Positions 1-10,300 of a DNA stretch of 64,000 nt are shown here, piece by piece. The stretch lies in assembly GCF_003293745.1 (NCBI RefSeq), contig NZ_PTLZ01000003.1, forward strand, positions 245,208-309,207. The letters are read 5' to 3'. This DNA comes from Herminiimonas fonticola. GTDB taxonomy: Bacteria > Pseudomonadota > Gammaproteobacteria > Burkholderiales > Burkholderiaceae_D. The notes below the pieces were generated by a model. The model saw nothing but the letters and a program-made list of their open reading frames with translations, did not search any database and was not told the DNA's origin. Position 1 is the first letter of the stretch; each line of letters opens with the position of its first letter. The position numbers were made by a program, and so were the translations under genes.

Positions 1-1
1 T

Positions 2-421
2 CACATCACACTGCACCGTGGCGGCACGTATGTCTGTATTGAAGGCCCGCAGTTCTCAACACAATCCGAGTCGCACTGGTATCGCAGCCTGGGCGCCAGC
101 GTGGTCGGCATGACCAACATGCCGGAAGCAAAACTGGCGCGGGAAGCGCAGATCGCCTACGCGACATTAGCCATGGTGACCGACTTCGACTGTTGGCATC
201 CGCACGAAGAACATGTGACAGCGAATCTGGCGATCGCCAATTTGATGAAAAACGCAGAGCGTGCCCAACACATTGCGACTGCTGCGATCCGGATTATTGG
301 CAAGGAAAGACCTGCTTCGATTGCGCACAACGCATTGGCTAGTAGCCTTGTTACCCAGCCATCAGACATGACGGCTGAAACCCGTCGTCGATTAAACACC
401 ATAATAGGCGCAGAAAAGTAA
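2..421 (+). CDS. mtnP: S-methyl-5'-thioadenosine phosphorylase, 3' part (5' end outside window)
   Basis: The reading frame is open from base 2 and ends at a TAA at 419-421, so only about the last 139 residues are here. The translated start contains GTYVCIEGPQFST followed by the GMT-x-x-PEAKLARE segment, both typical of the MTAP branch of purine nucleoside phosphorylases. The enzyme phosphorolyses methylthioadenosine to adenine and methylthioribose-1-phosphate in methionine salvage, in the cytosol. A C-terminal region with a DFDCWH motif also fits the family. The next gene, a transposase, starts 70 bp downstream on the same strand and is unrelated in function. Identification is firm; the exact substrate preference (MTA versus another nucleoside) cannot be settled from this part. 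Confidence 0.9.
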   Translation, partial: HITLHRGGTYVCIEGPQFSTQSESHWYRSLGASVVGMTNMPEAKLAREAQIAYATLAMVTDFDCWHPHEEHVTANLAIANLMKNAERAQHIATAAIRIIGKERPASIAHNALASSLVTQPSDMTAETRRRLNTIIGAEK

Positions 422-491
422 GCGACAAATCGCGTCGAAAAGGTACACCTGCCGCCGAGAGAAAAACAAGAACTTCAGGGAGTCCATCGCT

Positions 492-3455
492 GTGAGCAGT
501 ATTCACGAAACGGCTTATCCACGCTTCAAACCAGAACTCACGCAACGCGAGCTTGAGGATATCTACACGCCAGGCGAAGAAGAACTGAAATTTTCTCGGC
601 GCTATGCCCGTAACATCCCGGCCCGGCTGTTCATCATCGTTCTTCTCAAAACTGTGCAGCGCCTAGGCTACTTTGCCATGCTGGCGGAGGTACCTTCACC
701 GATTGTTTCATTTCTCGCAAAATGTATCGGCGCTCGATCGGTCACGCAAAAAGAACTGCAGGAACTCGAAAAATCGAATACAAGACAGCGCTTTATTGAA
801 AATATACGCGCCTATGTCAATATTAAACCAATCACGAAAGAGACCAATCACGCTATCCTGATTGCCGCAACGCAGGCTGCGCAAACAAAACAGGAGCTGG
901 CGGACATCATCAATGTCGTTATCGAAGAATTGATCCGCCAACGCTACGAATTACCCGCATTCAGTAGTCTCAATCGCACAGCGCAACGCGTGCGTAATCA
1001 AGTCAATGAAAACTATTTCCGCACATTGAGCGATCCGTTGCCAGCAGAGGTCATCACGCAATTCAACGCCATGCTGGACGTATTGCCGACCCATCTGACA
1101 AGCGGATGGCAGCTGGTAAAACAGGAACCGAAAAAGCCAACGAACACGGAAGTCAGACAATATCTCGATCATGTGAAATGGCTCAAAACGTGGTCCACTC
1201 AATTGCCGCCGGTCGATCATATTCCGATCGTGAAATATGGGCAGTACGTGAATGAAGCGCGGGCGCTCGACGCTGCCGACCTAAAAGCGGTCCAGCCTAA
1301 TAAGCGCTATGCCCTCATGGTCGTGCTGTTTCATGCCCAGTTAAGCAAATCGCTCGATGACGCGGTCGATATGTTTATCCGCAAACTCCGAAAAATACAT
1401 TCAAGTGCCGAAGAGCAACTGCAGCGCTATTACCTAGAGCACCAGAAACGTGCCGAGAAATTGGTGTCGCAGTTACGTGATGTGCTTGAAGCGTTTCAGG
1501 ATGGCGAAACGGACCAAGAGCGCGGCGCGAAGATTGCGGCCGCCATGCATGATGAACCGGAATTATTACTGGCCGAATGCGAAGAACATATGGCCTATGC
1601 CGGCAATAACTATTTGCCGTTCATGCTGGTGCCATATCAGACGCAACGGCCGTTACTGTTGAATTGTTTGGGATTGCTGGATCTGGAGTCGACAACGGCC
1701 GATCTCTCATTGATCAATGCGATTCGCTTTGTCCTCAAGCATCGGCAAAGCCATAAAGAGCATTTATCCATCGTTGAAGATAATATCAACCTGAAGTGGA
1801 TTCCGGAGAAATGGCGCAAACTCGTCACTGGCCAGCGCTCGGGTGCCGTTTCTGAAGTCAATCGCAAGTATTTTGAGCTTTGCGTGCTGACAGAAGCCAT
1901 GCAAGAGCTGCAGTCCGGCGATTTGTACGTTGCCAATAGCGATCAGTACAGCGACTACCGTGAACAGCTCGTGGATTGGGAAATTTACCAGGCGCAAGTG
2001 GCGGAATATGGTGCCATGCTCAACTTTCCAACCGAGCCGAAAGAATTTGTAGCCAATCTGAAAACCTGGCTGTCCGATATGGCCAACAAGGTCGATAACG
2101 CATTCCCGGACAACGACCATGTTGATCTTGAAGGAACAGAGATCATTATTCGCAAACACACCAAAGATGCAAAGCCGGCTGCGCTGGAGCAGATCGATAA
2201 GCACCTGACCGCACGCCTGCCGGAAAAGAATATTCTCGATATCTTGGTCGAGTCTGAAGGATGGCTGGATCTGCATAAACTTTTCGGTCCACTGTCTGGC
2301 TTTGAAGCCAAGATCGATGATCCCCGCAAACGCTTTGTCACGACGCTGTTTTGTTATGGTTGTAACTTGGGGCCAACACAGACTGCACGGTCCGTAAAAG
2401 GAATAAGCCGCAAGCAAGTTTCCTGGCTCAACCTGCACCACATGACGGAAGAGCGTCTGGAAAAAGCCATCGTGCAAGTCATCAACGCCTATAACAAATT
2501 CCTATTGCCAAAGTATTGGGGCACAGGAAAAACAGCGTCAGCCGATGGTACGAAATGGAACATGTATGAGCAGAATCTGCTATCCGAGTATCACATCCGT
2601 TATGGTGGCTATGGAGGAATCGGCTATTACCATGTCTCAGACATGTATATCGCGCTATTCAGCCATTTCATCCCGTGCGGTGTCTACGAGGCGATCTACA
2701 TTCTGGACGGGTTAATCAAAAATGAGTCCGACATTCAACCGGACACATTGCACGGGGATACGCATGCCCAAAGTGCACCGGTGTTCGGACTCGCGTATTT
2801 ACTGGGCATCAACCTGATGCCCCGAATTCGCAACCTGAAGAAATTGATGTTCTTCCGTCCGGAAAAAACAACCCGGTACAAACACATCAATTCACTTTTT
2901 ACTGAAAATATCAATTGGGATATTATCGAGACACATCTGCCGGATATGCTGCGCATCGTATTGTCCATCAAAGCGGGCAAGATCACGCCGTCGACCATCT
3001 TGCGGCGACTCGGCACGGCCAGCCGGAAGAACAAGCTGTATTTTGCGTTCCGTGAACTAGGACGCGTGGTGCGAACCGAATTTCTGCTGAAGTACATAGG
3101 TGATATCGAGCTACGCAAGACGATTCAGGCAGCCACCAACAAGAGCGAGGAATTCAACCAGTTCATCAAATGGCTGTTTTTTGGGAACCAGGGTGTCATT
3201 TCAGAGAACGTACGTCACGAACAGCGTAAGGTAGTCAAATATAATCAACTGGTGGCCAACCTGGCGATCTTGCATAACGTGGAAGCGATGACCGGGGTGT
3301 TGAAAGAGATGCAGGAGGAGGGTCTTCCGATTAGCGAAGAAATTCTCGCTGGACTGGCGCCATACCGTACTGAGCACATTAATCGCTACGGCGACTACAC
3401 GCTCGATCTGGAGAGGAAAGTGCCTCCCATGAATTACAAAACGAGAATCCTTTAA
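492..3455 (+). CDS. tnpA: Tn3-family transposase TnpA
   Basis: This 987-residue protein has the full length expected of Tn3-family transposases (about 960-1,000 aa). A DDE triad can be placed: D685 in SADGTKWN, D756 in LHGDTHAQ and E855 in FRELGR. The C-terminal NQLVANLAILHNV-type segment is also characteristic. The start is a GTG. TnpA carries out replicative transposition by binding terminal inverted repeats of about 38 bp. Here no resolvase gene, res site or G-rich terminal inverted repeat is visible on either side: mtnP ends 70 bp upstream, and a truncated TpsB frame starts 27 bp downstream. The gene looks intact but the element looks incomplete, so it is probably a stranded remnant or one end of a larger rearranged transposon. 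Confidence 0.93.
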   Translation: MSSIHETAYPRFKPELTQRELEDIYTPGEEELKFSRRYARNIPARLFIIVLLKTVQRLGYFAMLAEVPSPIVSFLAKCIGARSVTQKELQELEKSNTRQRFIENIRAYVNIKPITKETNHAILIAATQAAQTKQELADIINVVIEELIRQRYELPAFSSLNRTAQRVRNQVNENYFRTLSDPLPAEVITQFNAMLDVLPTHLTSGWQLVKQEPKKPTNTEVRQYLDHVKWLKTWSTQLPPVDHIPIVKYGQYVNEARALDAADLKAVQPNKRYALMVVLFHAQLSKSLDDAVDMFIRKLRKIHSSAEEQLQRYYLEHQKRAEKLVSQLRDVLEAFQDGETDQERGAKIAAAMHDEPELLLAECEEHMAYAGNNYLPFMLVPYQTQRPLLLNCLGLLDLESTTADLSLINAIRFVLKHRQSHKEHLSIVEDNINLKWIPEKWRKLVTGQRSGAVSEVNRKYFELCVLTEAMQELQSGDLYVANSDQYSDYREQLVDWEIYQAQVAEYGAMLNFPTEPKEFVANLKTWLSDMANKVDNAFPDNDHVDLEGTEIIIRKHTKDAKPAALEQIDKHLTARLPEKNILDILVESEGWLDLHKLFGPLSGFEAKIDDPRKRFVTTLFCYGCNLGPTQTARSVKGISRKQVSWLNLHHMTEERLEKAIVQVINAYNKFLLPKYWGTGKTASADGTKWNMYEQNLLSEYHIRYGGYGGIGYYHVSDMYIALFSHFIPCGVYEAIYILDGLIKNESDIQPDTLHGDTHAQSAPVFGLAYLLGINLMPRIRNLKKLMFFRPEKTTRYKHINSLFTENINWDIIETHLPDMLRIVLSIKAGKITPSTILRRLGTASRKNKLYFAFRELGRVVRTEFLLKYIGDIELRKTIQAATNKSEEFNQFIKWLFFGNQGVISENVRHEQRKVVKYNQLVANLAILHNVEAMTGVLKEMQEEGLPISEEILAGLAPYRTEHINRYGDYTLDLERKVPPMNYKTRIL

Positions 3456-3482
3456 AAATTCAAATAGTTACAGCCGGATTTG

Positions 3483-4382
3483 ATGAATTTTGCACGAATC
3501 CCGGCCGACCCTCGTGCAGGGACGCAAATCGGTTTCAGCATAGCGCGGCTTGAGTACGCGCTTGAAAAACAATTTGCGGCATTAGGTGCAACAGGTAATG
3601 CCGATGTGCTGACGCTGAACTTGTCGCATCCATTCATACGTTCACGGACCAACAATCTGTATGGCCTGCTGAGCATAGACCAGAAAAAACTCAGCGATGA
3701 AACTGCTACACCGGTGCAGCAAAGCGATAGAAAAATCAATGCCGTTCACTTTGGGCTCGCCGGGCAGTATGTTGACAAGCTGTTCGGCTGGTCGGGCTTT
3801 AGCGCATATAGAGTGAATGCGACAGCAGGGCATCTTCATCTGGATCAGGCGTCGCTGGCTTTTGATAGCGGCCCTGGCGGATCGAACGCTGCAGGCTCTT
3901 TCGGCAAGTTGAATCTTGATTATCAGCGCACGCAAATTTTCTCTGCAACGTCCAGTCTTTATGCCAGCCTGCAAGCTCAGCTGGCATCCAAAAATCTTGG
4001 CTCTGCCGAAAAAATGAGTTTGGGCGGCCCCGAAGGTGTCAGGTCATATCCAGTCGGTGAGGGCATAGGCGATGAGGGTGCTCTGGTCAGGTTGGAGTAT
4101 CGACATCGCTTGCCGTCGACTGTTGAGGCGATAGGTGCGCCGCTTACTTTGTTGGCTTTTTATGACTATGGTCACCTGCATTTCAATCATGACGGTGCGA
4201 TTAATGCGAATGCTGTCAACAGCACCAGCCTCGGCGCCGTTGGTATAGGAGCGACTGTCGAAAAAATTGGCGATTTTGCCATCAAGGCTTACCTGGCTTG
4301 GCGCACTACCGATGCACTTCCGACGACCGGTGATCCTGATAGAAGTCCGCGTGCCTGGCTATCGGTGCAAAAATGGTTTTGA
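3483..4382 (+). pseudogene. Two-partner-secretion outer-membrane transporter (ShlB/FhaC family), C-terminal half only
   Basis: The frame encodes about 299 residues that match the second half of TpsB beta-barrel transporters: strand pairs such as LTLNLSHPFIRSRTNNLYG, the SLGGPEGVRSYPVGE motif and a terminal aromatic strand ending in VQKWF. Intact TpsB proteins are about 550-600 aa with a signal peptide and two POTRA domains. All of that is missing, and the fragment begins 27 bp after the transposase stop. An ATG is present at 3483 (TTG at 3480 just before it), but no plausible signal peptide follows. It was presumably the partner of the adhesin that starts 12 bp downstream. Without POTRA domains it should not be able to recognise or export that adhesin. 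Confidence 0.85.
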
Positions 4383-4394
4383 GTGGAGTTTGTA

Positions 4395-7300
4395 ATGAAA
4401 ACTTCAAGTACTCACGCTTCCAAACACGGATGCCGACTCTGGGCCGTCCAAACGGTAATTGTCAGGCTGTCGCGCAAAATAACTGTGACCTACCGCTTGC
4501 GCGCACAAAGGCGCTTGTCGCAGTTGATGGCCATCATGCTGACCAGTATTTCTCCGCTTGCCCTGGCTTTGCCTACAGGAGCAGAACTGGTAGCAGGGCA
4601 AGCAAGCATCAGCACGCCGACAGCCAATTCCATGATGGTGAATCAGGCGACAAACAAGGCAATTCTGAATTGGCAAACATTCAATATCGGGGCCGGCCAA
4701 TCTGTGCAGTTCGTGCAACCGGCTTCCTCATCGGTAGCGCTCAATCGGGTTGTCGGTAATCAGGCTTCATCCATATATGGTTCGCTGACTGCTAACGGTC
4801 AGGTCTTCTTGGTCAATCCAATTGGTGTGATGTTCGCGCCGGGTGCGCAAGTCAATGTAGGCGGTCTGCTTGCATCAAGTCTCGGAATCAGTAATGAGAA
4901 TTTCCTGGCTGGCAAATACACATTCGGAGGCGATGCCGGCGGTGCAGTTGAAAATTACGGGAACATAAGAACCAACGGTGGGGGTTACGTAGTACTGGCT
5001 GCCCCGACTGTCAATAATGCCGGCAGCATAGACGCGCATGGCGGCTCTATCGAATTGCTGGCAGGATCGCGGGTGACGGTAGATAACTCCGGTGCCGGAT
5101 TGGTGAAGTTTTCGGTGGATGCAGCAGCGGTCCAGGCTGCCATAGTAAATAGCGGCACAATGACAGCGGATGGCGGCCATGTGGGTCTACTCGCTAGCGC
5201 AATGGGCGATGCGATGGCAACCGTCATCAATCAGACCGGCGTCATACGCGCAAACTCTGCGGTAGAACGCAACGGTGTCATTACCCTCAGTGGTGGCAGC
5301 AACGGAGTGGTCAAGGTCGCAGGCACTATCAAAGCGGCAGGCGCAGTTGATGGTTTAAGTGGCGGCTCGGTCAAAATTCTTGGAGATAAAGTCGCATTGC
5401 TGGACGACGCGCGAGTTGATGTTTCGGGAAAAGCGGGCGGCGGAACGGCACTCGTTGGCGGTGATTATCAAGGTAAGGGCGCCGAACAAAATGCCAGTAA
5501 AACCTTGATATCTTCTGGCGCAGTCATCGATGCCAGCGCGACGAATACAGGTAATGGCGGCAAAGTGGTGGTGTGGGCGGATGATGCGACGCGCTTTTAC
5601 GGCGATATCAAAGCCACAGGCGGTACCCTTGCAGGTGACGGCGGTTTTGTCGAAGTCTCGGGTAAACAAGCGCTCGATCTGCATGGCAGCATCGATGTCG
5701 CAGCGCCAGCCGGCATAGGCGGTAAAGTGCTGCTGGACCCGCAAGATATCGTCCTCAATACAACGATACAAGTATCGCCGCCGAATAACGCGAATGGCAC
5801 GCCTGACGTCGCTTTTGCAGATGCGCCGGACCCCGGCACTTACACCATTCAAGTTGCTGACGTCACTGGCTACAGCGAATTATTCCTGCAAGCGAGCAGG
5901 GATATCACACTGGCTTCTGCCCTGAGTATGGGCGCAGGTAATAGCGTGCGCCTGGAAGCCGGCAATAACATTACGACCAACACCGGCGCCACACTTGCCA
6001 TCACTGGTGCTGGCTCAATCAATCTCAAAGCGGACGCAGACAGTAGCGGTACCGGCACACTCGCGCTCGGTGCTGCAGTGAGTTCGCAAGCAGGCGGCAT
6101 CACCTTGTCAGGTGCAAGCGTGACCAGTACCGCGGCAGGCAGCATTGCAACGACGGGAGCTGCCAATTCTGATGCAGGGCAACTGACGATTACGTCTGGC
6201 GGCATCGTTAACCTGGCAGGTGCCATCACGGCAACGGGCGGTGCAGCTGGTGCAGGATTAAGCGGTCGCGCCGGCGGCACGGTGAATGTAACTGGTGTGG
6301 GCGGCGTCACGACAGCGGGCATCAGCGTCAGTGGCAGCAATGGCGGCGCCGGCAATACTGCGGGCGGTAATGCTGGCACGATCAATGTTGCCAATAGCGG
6401 TAGTGGCAATATCACTACTGGTGCGTTGACTGCCAGTACGGGAAATACCGTAGGTACAGGAGCAAGTGGCGTCGCAGGCAGTATCGTCGTCAATAATACG
6501 GCGGCGGCCGGCAACGCGACAACAGGTGTGGTCACCACTACCGGCGGCACCAAAGGTGATGGCGGCAACATAGCGCTCAGCGCTTTAGGCTTGTTTGCTT
6601 CAGGTAATATCATCAGCTCAGGCGGTACCACGATTACCGGCAATGCCGGACGTAATGCGGGAACAGTCAGCGTTACCGGTGCAGGTATCAATCTGGGTGC
6701 CAGCACCGTTACTGCCAATGGTTCCGCCGGTTTGGGCACTAGCCAAACCGGCGGTGCAGGCGCTGCTGTCACATTAACATCGACCGCAGGCATTACTCAG
6801 ACAGGTGCGATGACTGCGAGTGGTGGTGCTGGTTCGGCCGCTAATGGTTCCGGCGGTAACGCCGGCAGCATTGCCGTTTCGAATACCGTTGCCGGCAACA
6901 TCAGCCTGGGGGCGCTGACTGTCAGCACAGGTGCCACCGTAGGTACAGGAGTGGGTGGCATTGTCGGAAGTATTGCCGTTACCAATGACGCGACCAGCGC
7001 CAGTCTCGGTACCGGAAACCTCAGCACTGTTGGCGCCGCTGGCGGTAACGGCGGCAACATCACTCTTGCCTCGCAAGGAGATGTCACAGTGACTGGTACG
7101 CTGAACACGAGCGGCACGGTACTCGCAGCAGGTACGCGCGCCGGCAGCAATGCAGGCAATATCAGCATCACCGGTATCAATCGTTCCGTGAGCGGTACCG
7201 TCACTGCCAGCGGCAGCGCAGCGAATGGGGTAAGTCAGGCCGGTGGCAATGCCGGTACGGTTTCCATCACTGGCACCGGCACTTTGAACACGGCAGCAGT

Positions 7301-10300
7301 TACAGCACAAAGCGGTGCAGCAACAGCGGGAGGTGCGGGCGGTAACGCCGGCAGCATCACTCTTTCCGGCAGCACGGTTGCCAACTCGGGAGCATTGACG
7401 ACCTCGGGCGGCACCAATGGCGCAGGCGGCGCAGTCAACATTACGTCACAAGGTACGATAGGCTTGAATAGCATCGCTGCTGCTTTCGGTGCAGGTTCAA
7501 CGGTGCGCGGTGATGTGACCTTGCTGGCGGGTGGCGCGATTACACAAACTGGTTCAATCATCGCGGGTAATTTGAATGCCACTACCGCGAACGCTGCAGG
7601 CAGCGCGATCACCCTGAGCAATGCAGGTAACGATGCTCAGAATATCAATCTGCAAGTGCGAGATGGCACAGTGGCAGCCGTAGGTACGTCCAATGCGCCA
7701 GCGGCAATTAGCTACCGTGATAGCAACGCAGTGGTTGTATCCGGTATCAACAATGGTACGGGGGCAGGCGGCAATCTCACACTGACCACAGCCGGTGCCC
7801 TTACACAGACCGGCGCTATCGTTGCTGCGAATACATCAATCACAGCGGGCGCTGCGAATAGCGTCACATTGCAAAACGCCGGTAATGATTTCAGTGGACC
7901 TGTCGCCGTGGGTTCGGCACTGAATGTCAGTCTCGCAGACGCGAATGACTTGATATTGGGCACGTCTACCGTATCCGGCACATTGAACGTGAATAGCACT
8001 GGTGCCATTACACAAACAGGTGCATTAACCGTCACCGGTCTCACGACGCTGGCAGCCGGCACTGCCAACGACATCACACTCAATACTGCGACCAATAATT
8101 TCTCTACAGTGGCAGTCACCAGTGGCAAGGACGTATCGCTACGCGATAGCAATGCGCTGATTGTCGGTACTTCAACTGCTAGCAATAATTTGGCGCTTGT
8201 GGCTGGTGGCGCAATTACACAAACGGGTGCCATTGTTACACCTGGTCTGAGCGCAAAAACACTGCTCAATGCCGGTGCGGCGATCACACTGAGCAATGCC
8301 GCCAATGAGGTCAACACAGTCGATCTGCGAGCAAGAAATGGCGCCGATACGGCCAACGTGGCTGGTGCAATCAGCTATACCGATGCCAGTGCTCTCACCG
8401 TCGCTGCAACGCAATCGACCAGCACAGTGACATTGATTGCCGGTGATGCATTGACGCAAAGCGGTGCAATTGCAGCAAGCACACTCACTGCGACTACTCG
8501 CAATAATGCGGGTGCGGCAATCACGTTTAATAACAGTGCCAACGATGTCACTACGGCCAATCTGCAGGTGCGCGATCTGGCTGGCACTGCTAACGCTGCG
8601 GCAGCAATCGCGTATACAGACGCCAATGCAGTGGCCATTTCCGGCGTCAATAATGGCACCGGTGTGGGCGGTAATGTGACATTGAACGCCGGCGGCTCGA
8701 TTACGCAAAGCGGGGCGATGAACACGGCGATACTCGCAGCCAACCTTACCGGCGCAGCCAGCAGCCTGACATTGGGCACGGCTGGAAACAACATCGCCCA
8801 GTTATCGAACATCACAACTCCAGGTGGCTTCACTCTCGCCAACGGAAATAACGCAGTGAATATCGGTGGCGTAATTAATACGACTAACACCGGCGTGTCG
8901 ATTAGCAGCGGCACAGCGGCAACCACATTCACAGCAGGTGCTTCCATCGCCAGCACGGGCGGCAATGTGGTGTTGACCAATTCAAACGCCAGCAAGGTGC
9001 TGGGCAGCGTAGATACCACGGGCGGGGCAGCCGCCGGCAACTTCACCATCACCGGTGCCGGTGCTGTTTCGCAGCAGGCAGGGACTGCGCTCAAGATCAA
9101 GGGAGCGACTGCGATAGCAGCCGGCGCAGCCAACAATGTCACATTGACAGAGGTGGGCAACGATTTCGGCGGTGCAGTCGCGATCGCCAGTGGTTTGAAT
9201 GTTGCCGTCACTGACAGCAGCGCGCTCGCACTCGGAACATCCGCCGTCTCCGGAACTTTGGATGTGAATGCTGCAGGTCCGGTTACGCAAACCGGCGCAT
9301 TAACCGTCACGGGACTTACAACGCTTGCAGCGGGTAGTGGAAACGACATTACCCTCAACAACGCAGCCAATAATTTTTCTACAGTGGCAATCGCCAGCGC
9401 GAATAATGCGTCGCTACGTGATACCAATGCGCTGGTAGTCGGCACATCAACAGCAAGCAATAATCTGGACCTGATAGCGGGTGGCGCAATTACACAAACC
9501 GGCGCAATTACTGCGTCTAACCTGAGTGCGAAAACCCTGATCAACGGTGGCGCTGCAATCACATTAACTAATCCCGGCAACGATGTCGGTAACGTTGATC
9601 TGCGTGCGAGAAATACGGCCGATACGGCCAACGCAGCCGGCGCGATTTCCTATACGGATGTAAATGCTCTCAATCTCGCTGCAGCGCAATCGACCAGCAC
9701 AGTGGCATTGATTGCCGGCGATGCATTGACGCAAAGCGGTGCAATTGCAGCAAGCACGCTCACGGCGACTACTCGCAATAATGCGGGTGCGGCAATCACG
9801 TTTAATAACAATGCCAACGATGTCACTACGGCCAATTTGCAGGTGCGCGATCTGGCTGGCACTGCTAACGCTGAGGCAGCCATCGCGTATACAGACGCCA
9901 ATGCAGTGGCCATTTCCGGCATCAATAATGGCACTGGTACGCGCGGCAATGTGACATTGAACGCAGGCGGTGCGATTACACAAAGCGGCGCGATCACAGC
10001 CGCCAGCCTCAGTGCAAAAACACTAGTCAATGCCGGCGCAGCCATCACTCTGAACAATGCCGGCAACGACGTAGCGACGCTTGATCTGCGCGCCAGGAAC
10101 GCTGCTGATACAGCAAATGCAAACGGTGCGATCAGCTATCGCGACGCCGGCGATTTCAACATCGCAAGCGTCGCGACTACCGGTGCCTTGACTCTGCAAT
10201 CCAATGGCAATATTGACCAATCAGGTGGAGTCACGGCAGCATCACTGGCTGTCAGCGGCACGGGAACCGGTGCAGTGAATCTGGGGACTCAGGCCAACAC

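Noticed and set aside
1764..2477. 237-codon minus-strand frame opposite the transposase
   Set aside because: It lies wholly inside the tnpA coding region, has no recognisable domain, and its composition follows from the opposite codons.
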